64,000 bases of DNA from Ceratotherium simum simum (taxonomy: Eukaryota; Chordata; Mammalia; Perissodactyla; Rhinocerotidae), in contig NW_004454207.1 of the NCBI RefSeq assembly GCF_000283155.1, positions 481,197 to 545,196 on the forward strand, read 5' to 3'. The translations under genes were made by a program, and so were the position numbers. The notes under the pieces were generated by a model, which did no database searches, was not told the origin of the DNA, and saw only the letters and a program-made list of their open reading frames with translations. Positions 51,546 through 63,978 of the stretch are shown here, piece after piece (within the stretch, counting starts at the first letter, position 1; each line of letters begins with the position of its first letter).

Positions 51546-52344
51546 CTAAATCAGAATCCACATTTAAACAAGACTCCCAAGTGGTTCCTCTGTACATTTA
51601 TGTTTCAGATGTTCTGATCTAAGAAACTAATTTAAACCTACAATTCTGACTGATAAACAATCCTACAAAGAGGAATGGCTAACAGACCAAAAAGCTTTGT
51701 TATTGACTAACACGTGGTAACCATTTTTATTTGTATCCATGCTTTGCCAAGAATAACTAAATATGAATAAGAACTCATTTAGGTCTCTTAAGAGATTTGA
51801 AATGTCAAACTCAGAGACCAAGACTCTAAATTCAAATTTTTAACCAGGGCAAATAAATAATCACGTTTCAAGTGATGAAATGAATTAGGGGATCATCAGA
51901 GATTCATTCATTCCTTCATTTAACACTTATGTATAGAGTATAGAGCAGCTGATGAATATTGAATAATTCAACAGTACTGTAAGTAAATAGAAATTATTCC
52001 ACATGGATTTCCATATTTCAACTTTGTATTTTTATTTCTTTCTTTATATTAGAACAGAAAATAGATCATCTTCAATCATAGTCACCACTTTAAAGGAAAC
52101 TTCTTTGCTCAGTCCAGGGATCCCTTGTGTCAAAAGTTCAGGCAAAAGCACTTTGTCTCTCCATCACCCAAGCTCTTTTCCTTCTCGCTAATTTTTGCAA
52201 GGGTGGTATGTTTGGGCCATAGTTCTTTCTGCCTTAATCATAGGCCATGATTAGTTAGGGGCAAGATGGGATCCCTGGGCCTGAGCCCTCAAAATTTTTC
52301 TGACCATAGTTACGCTATTTAATTTCCCATGGCCTCACGTTCCA

Positions 52345-52490
52345 CGTGGTTAAGAAGGTTCCTATTTACCGAGCTTCTCTCACCCACTAGACGCTGGGCT
52401 AGACACTTGGACCTATATTATCTCATTTAATCCTCCCAAGATCCCTAATGAGCAGGTGTTACCATTCCCATATTTTTGCAGGAGATATAC
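52345..52490 (-). repeat. MIR SINE (antisense)
   Basis: GACGCTGGGCTAGACACTTG, TATTATCTCATTTAATCCTC and TGAGCAGGTGTTACCATTCC fit antisense MIR. Confidence 0.75.
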
Positions 52491-52570
52491 GGTTGTTCCA
52501 AGGATCAAATAATACTTGAAGGTGCTTTACAAACTGTCAATCTGGAGATTTACAAATGTTAGTTATTACT
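52491..52570 (+). repeat. MIR 3' fragment (sense)
   Basis: GGATCAAATAATACTTGAAG, then GCTTTACAAACTGTCAATCT and ACAAATGTTAGTTATTACTC fit the sense MIR 3' end. It faces the previous fragment head to head. Confidence 0.7.
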
Positions 52571-53659
52571 CTTGGTAAAAGCTGGTTCTCGGTGTTGAAT
52601 CAACAAATACCCTTGAACCACATCTCAAAACAACTTAAAGCAGCATCTTGAAAGATAACTCTGCCTCCATCTACTACCACCCAGCCCTCGCCTACAAGAC
52701 TTTTTTCTCGAGGTATGGAGGCGGCATAATGGCCTTGCCTAATATGTTTCCAGACGATTTTCTAGAATAAAAGAGAAACTGGAACCACTTCACTTAACGG
52801 GCTGCACACTATAAATGGGTAAGACCCTTGTTTCCTGGGATCCTCTAGAGATTGATTCAGCAATCCAGGGGCAAGAAAGGCAGTTCCCTCCACGTTTCTT
52901 GGGTGGGGTTTGTATGGGTACCTTAGGTCTCCTAGGAGTAACAGGTCATGCTAAGCATGAGTCCGAAAGCCCGCCCATTTCACTCCTCTCAGCCTTAAAT
53001 CTGATGTTGCAAACCAAGAGCAACTGAGTTCTGGACAGCCATGTCAAGGGTCAAAGGAGAGAGAAATAAACCTCTCTACCAGGCCAGGATATTCACCCTA
53101 ATGCCTGAGTTTGTAAAAATTCCGTAACAGATAAAACAAGCCCACCAGCCGGCTTGGCAACACAATAGCACTTCCTCCGGTTGCCTCTCACAAAGTCTTC
53201 CTCGAGATGGGTCCTTTCAGAGTGGAAATGACATAAACTGCTTCTGAGCCTGGATATTTACCTGACCTATTAGCCCTGTTCAGGAAGGAAACGGAGACCT
53301 CTGAGGAAAGTACGTGAGAAGAGTCCAGCCTGTGAACAGCAGACCTTTAATAAGAAAGGGTCTGGCCCAGATTCTATCATGGATTGGAGCCCTCATATTT
53401 TGCCCTTACCTGCCACTCCAAGAAAATGCACAGTGTGGATGTCACCGTTTGTCCTCTCTGAACGCTGCTTTACATTGAAATCTGTTTTCACTTCAGCTTT
53501 TGGAATTAGGCAATTTCCAGATAGCAACACCTAAGTCAGCGATTTTTGACTATTCTTCATATTAAAAACTGTCTCATGGATTGAGTTTCATGGAACTCTT
53601 TTCATAGCCCTTTTATATACTCTTATCACATGTTATAATTACATCTAGACCACGGAAGC

Positions 53660-53760
53660 AACAACTTATCTTTGTGATTCATTTCTGCACTCCCAGAGTT
53701 TACCCAGTGCTTATCTCATTAGCTACACACAAATATTCCTTGGGTGAATAAATAAGGGTT
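53660..53760 (+). repeat. L2 3' end fragment
   Basis: CACTCCCAGAGTTTACCCAG, then AAATATTCCTTGGGTGAATA fits a diverged sense L2 tail. Confidence 0.5.
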
Positions 53761-54714
53761 CTTTTCTTTCTTTAAAACAAGTGGGATTTGATAAAGCAGA
53801 TGGGGAAAAAGATCATTTATAAAGGCACAAAGGTGGTAGAAGCTTTTTATGATTTCCACATTGTTTCAGTAATAAAAACCTAGCCTATCTCAATGTGAAT
53901 AAAAACCATTATTTTCCTGATTTTCCCCCCAATAAGCAGTAAAGGAGATATAAAGGAGGGGGCAGATGATAACACCGTGATTCTATGCCTTCTGTCCTAA
54001 TGGCATAGAAGAGAGCATGGAGAACAAGACACCCCAGTGCCACTACAATGGAGGGGCTGGAAGCCTTCTCCTGCTGCAACCTCCTTCACTTCAGAGCTTT
54101 CCTCCTCCCCTAGCCCTAACCAATATTAAAACCCCTCCTCTTCCTATTCTAAGGGAGACAGCTGCTAACACGTAGCCCAAGGCCAGCTTGCTCCATCCTT
54201 CACTCACACACCAAAGGCAATCTACAATAAAAAAGAAAGCTGGCCGACTGAGCCTGTGATTGGTCCAGGCTGCCTGTGTGTCATGTCAACTCTATTTGTC
54301 TCATCTGTCTATATGTGTCTAAATGTGACAGTCATGGCATAAACCCAAATGCCAGCTTCTCTTTCCTAGGAAACAGTCCTCTATCAACATCTATGGTGTT
54401 GATTCCATCAGATAAACCAGGAACATGAAAGACTATCTCGTCCCCCATAGACTTCAAAATGGTGCTTATTTTTAAAGCCATTTCTTTCAGTTCACCACTC
54501 ACTCCCTCTTAAAAGTCCATTTTACTACTCAGCTTGGTTTAGAAAGAAGGACAAATCAAAGTTTCCACCCAATTATAATTCCCCCGAGGGTTGTTCAAAG
54601 TTTCCCATGTCAGCCAGAAACACAAATCGACCCTATAACCACTGAGTAATTTATGATACTGTCAGGAAATCCACGATTGGATTACACCAATGAAGCCCTT
54701 ATTGTAACAGTAAA

Positions 54715-54800
54715 TGCCCAGATATAATAATACCTCATGTTCATGGAACGCTTACTATGTGCCAATCACCGTGTGAGGCACTTTACAAGCATTTTCTTTT
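54715..54800 (-). repeat. MIR fragment (antisense)
   Basis: GGAACGCTTACTATGTGCCA and GTGAGGCACTTTACAAGCAT match antisense MIR. Confidence 0.75.
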
Positions 54801-55239
54801 TTGACGAGAAATGCAAAATGTGTTTTCCTCTGTCAGCTTAAAAGCTATCCTCATGGGTATGCAAAGACCTTAAGTATCAGGTCCCAAAGTCCAAAACATA
54901 CACAGATAAGTTTTAAGCAGATTTTGTAAATGTAGTTTTAGCAGATTTTTCCAGAATGCTTACATCACATACTGAGAATAACCCAAATCTTTAGCCACAT
55001 TCACTTTCTCAGGCCACTCATGTCCTCTTCATTATTTACCCATCCAATGTCGAAAAATTTACCAGTCTTTCTAAGAATAACCTAATTTGTGATTTGTCAA
55101 TGACATAGAATGAAAGAGAATTTTGAATATTGCCTTAAAAAATGAAATATTTAGTTAATGCAATTTCAGCAAATGGTACTAGCTTTAACTTTGTAATTGG
55201 TCAAGATGAATTGTGTTCTTTCAAAACTTTTCAACTTAA

Positions 55240-55538
55240 CTTTTTTGTGTGTGTGTGAGGAAGATCAGCCCTGAGCTAACATCCATGCTAATCCTCCTCT
55301 TTTTGCTGAGGAAGACCAGCTCTGAGCTAACATCTATTGCCAATCCTCCTCCTGTTTTTTGCCCCAAAGCCCCAGCAGATAGTTGCATGTCATAGCTGCA
55401 CATCCTTCTAGTTGCTGTATGTGGGACGTGGCCTCAGCATGGCCGGAGAAGCGGTGCGCCGGTGCGCGCCCAGGATCCAAACCCGGGCCGCCAGTAGCGG
55501 AGTGCGCGCACTTAACTGCTAAGCCACGGGGCCGGCCC
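55240..55538 (-). mobile_element. ERE-type SINE (long form)
   Basis: Minus-oriented full-length element. The head is at the right (GGGCCGGCCC at about 55529-55538). The left-hand module holds two GAGCTAACATC motifs. A T-rich tail with a (TG)n stretch lies at the left. The 17 bp perfect target-site duplication AAAACTTTTCAACTTAA is at 55223-55239 and 55539-55555. It has the same structure as 599-913. Confidence 0.95.
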
Positions 55539-56104
55539 AAAACTTTTCAACTTAAATTCAAATGAACAAATTTGTTCAAATGAACAAATAGATATTCCTT
55601 ACTTATGTTCACTCATTTTATATATTTAAATAAAATTAAATAGTTATCTGTATATTAAGATATTCAGGAAAAAATTACCCTAAGAGGGAAATTAGTGAGC
55701 CCATTGAAGATGCAATTACAATTCATTTGATTCCACATGAGCATCTCCTTTCCTCTGTGGTGTCCCTGAGGTCATCTGGGTCCATCTTTGTGAACCGAGC
55801 TCTTGGCATGAGCTCTGGCCGTTCCCACGATGGCTCAACTGTAGAAAACTTCAGCATGGGAATATCTTAAGGCAGCTTTTTTGGCGACCCTAGAGGCATC
55901 ATCCCATACCCATGATGGTGGCCTACAGCCAGGCCAGGTGTGTGTCTAAAATCACCATAAAATAACTGTGTTTAAAAACCTTAAAAGAAACCTCAGAAAC
56001 GACTGGACTACTCGAAAGGCAATACTGTCCATGCCGGCACCGTTAGCTGCAGTAGGAAGTAGCCAAAGAGATACAGAACAAACTGGACAGCAGAGGAACT
56101 GCGT

Positions 56105-56260
56105 TCCAGTCCTGGTTCAGAGGCATCTGGGGAGATGATTTGGGGTAACTCCTTTTACCACTCTCAGCCTTAATTTCCTCATGTGCAAAATGAGGATGAA
56201 ACAACACAAGCTCCAAGGCTGCTTTTGGCTCTAAAACGTTACTTAGGCATTCAGAAATTT
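56105..56260 (+). repeat. MIR SINE
   Basis: GCGTTCCAGTCCTGGTTCAG and CTTAATTTCCTCATGTGCAA with AAATGAGGATGAAACAACAC fit sense MIR. Confidence 0.75.
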
Positions 56261-57149
56261 GAACAGCATCCTCCTTACAGTGAATCAAAAAGCCAGAAGA
56301 AATAAGCACACTCATCGCCAGTGGGTCACTGCACTAGGAAAGCAAGAAAAGAATTGTATTTTTGCCTGGATCCAAGAGCCAATCAGCAATGACACCTCCT
56401 ATTTCTTCTCAGTCTTCATGGGCAAGACATTGAATCTCACACCTTTGAAGGTTTCTGCTGACAGTGTGGTGGATTTTGACCTCTGATACTATTCATTTTG
56501 CCAATTAAAAAAGATACCACAAAATCTAAAGTAAAGTGAATGTCTTTTCCCCCTTCTATTTCTTCTGTGGACACAGTAACCCTAATCTTTCTGATTTCCT
56601 CATTTGACCTTACCTTCAGAAAATATACATCAGCCTTTCTCTCAAAAACAAAATTACTTCAGTGTTACCCTATAGAGAAGAGTAAAAATGCCCCAAACCC
56701 TTAACCTGGTATTCAAAGACTCAGAATCTTCCCCCAACATGACTCTTCCAACATTCTCTCTCCTGGCCCCTCAGTTGGCACCCTATGCTCTAGCCAGCAT
56801 TGTCTAGAATCCCTAAGCTGTCTTGCAGATTCCTGACAACAGGTCTCTGCTGGCCTCACTCCCGAAGAACGCCTCTCTCTTCTTCTTTGATGCATAATCC
56901 ACCGATCTGTCAAGGCAGCTTAAACCCTACCACCCTGAAGCAAGGTTTCTTGTCTACTGACAACCAGAGTCCCCTCTTCCTCCTCCGAATCCTGAAACAC
57001 TCCTCTAACCCATCAGTTCTGCACGTGTCCATAAACAAGTGTTTATTCATTGTTGTGCCTCTGCCCAAAATACATTAAAGCAACAACGTGGACCCTTATC
57101 TTACACACAAATAGTACAAGCAGTGGTTAAAAAATAATTGGCAGGCAGT

Positions 57150-57200
57150 CTACCTCCAAAGTCCACACCTTAACCATCACGCCATTCTACCCCGGGTTTC
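57150..57200 (-). repeat. MIR 5'-end fragment (antisense)
   Basis: GGCAGTCTACCTCCAAAGTC and CACACCTTAACCATCACGCC match the antisense MIR head. Confidence 0.6.
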
Positions 57201-57334
57201 TAACCTATATTGTTATGTTCTAGCATATATTGCAGGCTTCCTCTTCCTCCACAGAGAAAGCCTGTGCTGAGGGTTTATTTCAAACATTGCATTTTGTTTT
57301 CCCAAGTTTCTATGCAAGTAAGTACACTATTAGC

Positions 57335-57420
57335 CCTCTTTTACAGAGGAGTAAAGGGCGGCACAGAAACATTAAGCAACATGCCCAAGACTTACATTTG
57401 TTTACACAGTCACATGACTA
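57335..57420 (-). repeat. MIR fragment (antisense)
   Basis: CTTTTACAGAGGAGTAAAGG and TAAGCAACATGCCCAAGACT fit antisense MIR. It is in the wrong order to be the same copy as 57150-57200. Confidence 0.65.
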
Positions 57421-58109
57421 AAAGGTACCTTGTATACTTTGTGCATTTTCCAGAACTCTCTGAGCTTATCAAAAATGATTCCAATAATAATAAATCATCA
57501 GGCAATAATACATTCCTCTCTGCAGGTGAAGGAGGGGAGAGGGGACTCATCAGAGGGAACAGACAGGTGAGAAGGAGAGGGGAGAAGGATGTGGCCTTGA
57601 GCTTACTGTTAAAAACATATCCCTGGAGATGTTTTCTTTTACTCCGTATATCATGAATGTTTTTTGTATTAAACTAAGAAAATTAAAATATAGGTTTAAC
57701 ATATTTTACAAATATTTGGAAACGATATTTTCATCACATGGGAACCTTAAAAATATATATAGTGCAGATTACAGAAATGTTCCTGTGAAATAAGCACAAG
57801 CAGAATTGCATTGTGAAGCGGCCAGCTGGAGCTGGTGAGACCCCATATAACTAAAATATCTTAGAAGACATACGTCTGACTTACTTACATACCCCAATGG
57901 CATTATGTGATGAAATATCACAAGGTATATCCATAATTTAGATTAAAATCTAGCCTGGAATTATTGTGAACTAGTTTGAAAAAACATACAGGGTTACACA
58001 AGGGATGGCATATGTGATAAAAATAAAGAATGACTGATACCAGGGAATCGACAGACATCTAGTAATTCGACATTGTTTTCTAATAAAAGGTTTGGAAATG
58101 GTAGGTGTA

Positions 58110-58300
58110 ATGGTCCTTTTTCTGGGAAGCCTTTCTCCATCTCTCAGTCTGGGGTTGGTGTCCCTGCTTTGGGCATGGTGTGCCTCCCTCCACCACCAAC
58201 AGAGAAAATATTTACCTATCAGAATTCTCTACCAGACTATAAGCTCCATGAAGGAGGGGGACTGTGTCTGCTCATAGAGCCTTCATTTATTAAGCATATA
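58110..58300 (+). repeat. L2 3' fragment
   Basis: GGGAAGCCTTTCTCCATCTC and GACTATAAGCTCCATGAAGG follow the sense L2 consensus. The 115-codon frame crossing it is incidental. Confidence 0.7.
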
Positions 58301-58679
58301 TTAACTTACTTTTTCATGACCTCTCAAAAAAATATTTATACGCCAGATATGGCTGATGGGAGGATAAATGAAGCAACAGCTGTGATGGGTCTACCAAGAG
58401 TCCGTTATATAGCAGCATGAAACAAATGTGGATTGTTCTACAATTATTTGAGATCTAGTTTATCAAAATTCACACCATTAAATTTAAGTCAAAAAAACAC
58501 AAGATAGACCAAAATAATGGTTCATGTCCAGTTGGATAAAATATAATGTAATATCTGGCTTAACTTATTTAGAAATTATCTTACAGAACACTTTGTCATA
58601 TATAAGAATGAATATTTGCAATATTATTATGAATTTAATTTAAACTTTCATGTAGGGTTAAAAGTTGATCATCAGTGAA

Positions 58680-58850
58680 GCAACTGACAAGTATTTATTG
58701 AGAAATCAATTATCTGCAAGACCCTGTGGTCAGTGTTAGGTTAGTGATGGAGCAAAGGTCTCTGCCTAACTTAAGGTGATTAAATCCTTGATGGAGACAT
58801 AACATGTGTTCCAACGACTAGATAACTGGGTATATACTGGAATAAGTGAT
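58680..58850 (-). repeat. L2 fragment (antisense)
   Basis: CAAGTATTTATTGAGAAATC, then GTTAGTGATGGAGCAAAGGT fits antisense L2. It abuts the MLT1 LTR. Confidence 0.55.
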
Positions 58851-59279
58851 TGTTGTGGGCTGAATTGTGGCCCCCCCCCAATTCCTATGTTGAAGTCCTA
58901 ACGCCCAATACTTCAGAATGTGACCTTATTTAGGAATAGGGTCATTGCAGATAGAATTAGTTATGATGAGGTCATACTGGAGTAGAGTGGGCCCTTAATC
59001 CAATATGACTGGTGTCCTTATAAAAAGGGGAAATTTGGACACAAAGACAAGCACACAGGCAGAATGCCATATGAAGAGACACAGGGAGAAGACGGCCACC
59101 CACAACCCAAGGAGAGAGATCTGGAACAAATCCTTCCCTCACAGCTCTCAGAAGGAATCAACCCTGCCGACACCTTGATCTCAGACTTCCAGCCTCCAGA
59201 ACTGTGAGACAATATTTTTCTGTCTTTTAGGCCATCTGGTTTTGGTCCCTTGTTACAGCAGCCCTAGCACATTCATACA
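58851..59279 (+). mobile_element. MLT1A-like (MaLR) solitary LTR
   Basis: It starts TGTTGTGGGCTGAATTGTGG and ends near ATTCATACA. CTTATTTAGGAATAGGGTCA, AATCCAATATGACTGGTGTC and CCAGCCTCCAGAACTGTGAG follow the MLT1A layout. No internal viral genes flank it. Confidence 0.9.
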
Positions 59280-59305
59280 GCGGTAAACACTACATTCTTG
59301 TCACA

Positions 59306-59428
59306 GACGAGGGTTTCTCAACCTGGGCAGTACTGACATTTGGGGCCAGATAATTCTATATAGTAGAGGTCCGTTCTGCACATTGTAAGATGTAGCAGCA
59401 TCCCTGGCTTCTATCCACTATATGCATG

Positions 59429-59429
<1 letters not shown>
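59306..59429 (+). mobile_element. hAT-type non-autonomous element (copy 3 of 3), truncated by a CA repeat
   Basis: GAGGGTTTCTCAACCTGGGC, CATTTGGGGCCAGATAATTC and AGCATCCCTGGCTTCTATCC match the family at 50281. The CA tract replaces its distal end. Confidence 0.8.

Positions 59430-59478
<49 letters not shown>
59430..59478 (+). repeat. (CA)24 microsatellite
   Basis: A pure 49-base CA run, the longest microsatellite in the window and probably polymorphic. Confidence 0.97.
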
Positions 59479-59480
<2 letters not shown>

Positions 59481-59610
59481 TTCACTGGAACCTGCGCTAT
59501 ATCTGCTACTATTTCCAAAGAAGAAATAACTTATAGAAATTCTAAGGAAAACTAAAAAAGTCTAGCTCAGTGTCTACTTACAACTTTCCCAATTAGAAAT
59601 GAAGTATAAG

Positions 59611-59824
59611 GGCCGGCCCTGTGGCTTGGTGGTTAAGTGCGCGCGCTGCGATGCTGGCAGCCTGGGTTCGGATCCCGGGTGCGCATTGAGGCACCACTTC
59701 TCTGTCCATCCTGGGGCCGAGTCCCACATACAGCAACTAGAAGGGTGTGCAGCTATGACATACAACTATCTACTGGGGCTTTGGGGGCAAAAAATAAAAT
59801 AAATAAAATCTTTAAAAAAAAAAA
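59611..59824 (+). mobile_element. ERE-type SINE (short form)
   Basis: Plus-oriented. The head GGCCGGCCCTGTGGCTTGGT is followed by the tRNA-like body with GGGTTCGGATCCCGGGTGCG, then CTACTGGGGCTTTGGGGGCA and the tail AATAAAATAAATAAAATC plus poly-A. The perfect 16 bp duplication AGAAATGAAGTATAAG is at 59595-59610 and 59825-59840. It lacks the extra 3' module of the long forms. Confidence 0.96.
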
Positions 59825-61217
59825 AGAAATGAAGTATAAGACTTTCAAAAATATAGAACCTTACAATCGACAAATGAAACCCAAGAGGGAAATCCCGTGT
59901 CTTTCAGGTAAGAAGGGCCACATAGGAAGGCTGAGCTTTAATTGGAACCTTTATCAAACTATTACAAAATTACAACGGGATGATCTTATACAAAAAAACT
60001 CCCTCAGCCAACCTTTAGAATCAGAATAGCAAAACAACGGTTTGGAACTTCAGACACAGCTAACCTGAAGTGGGGTTATGCTGAAATTGAAGGGCAAGGA
60101 AAGGTCAATTTTTCTCAGTTTGTATATTTTTATAGGTGTAACTAGAGAAAAGAAACAAGAGCTACAACACTGTATGTTGGAACAGAAAAAAGGAATTACT
60201 GCATAATAATTCCCCCAAAACTCTGGAATGCATTATATTAAATTCTCCTATATGTTATGTGGTTCACAAACCAAACTTTTAATCCAAGTTCGGAGGACTG
60301 AGAGGTTTCTTAAAATCCAATTAAAATGATGTAAAAAGGTCTATCTACATTATGATATGCTCCATTTAGAGACTTATGCATTTGGCAGGAAGACTTTTCT
60401 CTTTTTATCTTAAAATAGAGTTCAGGAAATGTTGGTTTAATTTTCTCTTTGCTTCAATATTTTATGAGTGCTTCCCAATGCATAGCCTCTGAAAGCGTTA
60501 GATTACCGTCATGAAGCTATTTCAGATGATGTGGAGGACTTTACTTGCACGAATTCTACATATTGGGATTTTTATGGTTTTTCTTTTGTGCCTAGAAAAA
60601 AAGTTGTAACGTACAAAAGTATATTCCAATTCTTCATAAAAATACCTGTATACTGAAACCTAATATGAGTAAAAATGTCCCTCAAAGTTTAGTGTTATTG
60701 CAAGAAATAATTATTTTTCATAATCAGTACAAAATTTCCCTCTTCAAATAATGGACTGTTACTAACAGAAGGACAAAAACATTTTCAAACAGGAGACACC
60801 TGTGTCCTTACACATCCAAATAAGTAAAGCAAATTGTCTTATCCATGAAAGCAATTTCTCAAATTTGTCCAGGCTTTGTATTTCCACATCATCACAAATC
60901 CATTTCTGTATGAGATGCTAAAGCCTCAGAAAAATACACTTATAGAACACATTTACTTTTTCAGATCAAAGTAATAATTAACAAAAATACACTTCCTTGG
61001 TTTTGGTCCCTTCAATATACTATATTACTTTCTTCAAAAATCAATGTTTATATTGTACTTAGGTTTTAAACAAAGCAAGGAAGCACATATGTTCATAAAT
61101 ATGTGATAACTGAAATCTTATAGACACCCAAATGTCATATACTCTTATTAATTTTTTTATTCTAACATAAGTGGCATGTTTTAGAACAAACATGCTATGC
61201 TAGCAGGTTATTTTTTT

Positions 61218-61293
61218 AAATGCTCATAAGCACATGTTGTGAAATGGCTATAAATAAATGCTCATAAGCATATTCTGTTGAGCGGCTGTAAAT
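61218..61293 (+). repeat. 38 bp tandem duplication
   Basis: Two adjacent 38 bp units start AAATGCTCATAAGCA at 61218 and 61256, with 8 mismatches and no gaps. Confidence 0.85.
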
Positions 61294-62282
61294 GTGTTTT
61301 GGTGCACTGGGTACTGTTTATATGCTTATTTTTACATAATTAGAAGATAAAATATACTACATCGTTAATCGTCAGGTCCTCTCAGTGACAGTATCAACAA
61401 CCGCTAACCCACTGGCTTGATTAGACAAGTGTGCAGGGCTCATAATTGAAGGGTTTCATTTTGATCACAAAAAGGGCTAGAGCATGACAGTGTCTCATAA
61501 ATTTGGAGACGTTACGTAAATAATTAATAACTCCTCTGTGACAGTACACAAGTAATGAGCAGAACTTGACTACCAGGTTTAAATATCAAGTCTGGGAGTT
61601 GTTGAATATTGAGCGTCATTGTGGTGTTTTAACAATCGATCATTAAAAGGCAGTGTTAATCCAATAAAAGGAAATTTTTTATAAAGAAAAAAATGATCTG
61701 GCATGTTTACACTTTGGAAAATAAAAATACCTATGTCCAATGATACTAAACGTCCTGTCCCCAACCAAAAAAGGGGGGGAAAGATCATCTTGGCTTCTAA
61801 AACTTAACAGCCGTATCAGTTTCTGAAGAATTTGTTTTAGAAGCACAATTCACACATGCATCGCCTTTGCTAATATTAACTTTGGAGGTGTGCTTTTGGT
61901 TACTGCCGTGCAGTACACTAGAGAACCAGTCAGTGCCTGTCTTCCCGGCTCTCTATCACTAAATCCTTGGGCTTAACTTCCTCTCCGTGTTTAAAAATGG
62001 ATTTGCACCCGTCGTTTGGACACTTGGAGTGAGGCTTGCTGCTCAGGTGATGTTTTGGTTCCCCAAGTGACAATTGGAAGCAGGGATTCACTTCAGCACA
62101 TCAACTTCCCTCAGCATATCAAGCAACAGCCAAACCAAATAACAGATGTAGTCTGTGAATCCCAGCATCACAAAACAAACTATGGGGTCCCAGTAAACCC
62201 AAGCAGCCCTGAGTGCTAAGGAGAAGTGACAGGAACTGTTTGTGAGGGGTGACGAAGTGCTCTGAGTGATAACACTCTTTTG

Positions 62283-62311
62283 ATCACGTGATTTGTTTTC
62301 TGTTTGCGCAA
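62283..62311. promoter_or_regulatory. Candidate transcription-factor motif pair: TCACGTGA and TTGCGCAA
   Basis: A perfect E-box palindrome (62284-62291) and a perfect C/EBP-type palindrome (62304-62311) lie 12 bp apart in apparently repeat-free intron, 1 kb past the first coding exon. The sequences are seen; function is inferred. Confidence 0.25.
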
Positions 62312-62959
62312 CAACACAGTGTGTGTCTTTCCTGAAAGGAAGGACTTCAATATATATATTTACTCAAAGCTCTTAATTTACACTTCCTTTCCTTTTAATT
62401 GGCGTCCTGTGATCTAGAATTCGCTGGTGAACACAGTGTCTCACTACCAGAGCAAACTCTCTTGGCTGAGTTTGCAATAATTAGACCCACCGTTGCCTGA
62501 AGTTGAAGAGACATCTGGAGACTTGGCTTATTTCTTCCCTGGTGCATTCTATCCATATTTAGAGAGTGATTTTTTTAATCTGACGTATAGTCATATTAAT
62601 TATCATTCCCCGAGCTGCAATTAGGTTTAATAATTTCACGTTAAAAGTGAAGTTCAAACAGTCTTGCCTGTAACCTTACTGAATAAAGAGGCTACACGAA
62701 AAAGAATTCTTTCGTGAAACCCGAGATGGTCCGAGCACTCTAGTTCACCAATAAGCTGGGTATCATTTACACAAGGAATAAAAGGTTACATGTCCTCCAA
62801 AATCCCACATTTGCTACAGGCATTCTTCCCACTACTCTTTTGTTTGTGCGGTAACTAGATACAGGTACAATGCGAATGAAATTAGTTTTCCCTGATGAGT
62901 GAGGAAAATAAATGCCCCAAAACTGCCCAAAGCCAGATTTTATCTGCTGTTCCTTCTTG

Positions 62960-62996
62960 TTCTCTCTCTCTCTCTTTCTCTTCTCTCTCTCTCTCT
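62960..62996 (+). repeat. (TC)n microsatellite, interrupted
   Basis: TC-rich run with two short interruptions. On the MID1 sense strand it is a GA tract, so it is not a polypyrimidine tract for the gene. Confidence 0.92.
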
Positions 62997-63204
62997 ATTT
63001 CAACTGCAAGGATTGAAAACGATCCAGATTTTTCGAATTCGCCCTCACCTTGACAACGCTAAAATTACAAGCAGCAGTCAACTTTTACAAGATACCCTTA
63101 TTGTGCAACATTTATAGGCTGCCAAAAATCATGCTAAAACTAATCAGATAACAAAGGCGAAGAGAAAACCTTCACCTGCCACATCGCTAGCAGTGAATAC
63201 ACTC

Positions 63205-63978
<774 letters not shown>

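Noticed and set aside
57210..57656. 148-codon plus-strand frame
   Set aside because: It crosses a MIR fragment and AT-rich intron and shows no domain or recognisable similarity.
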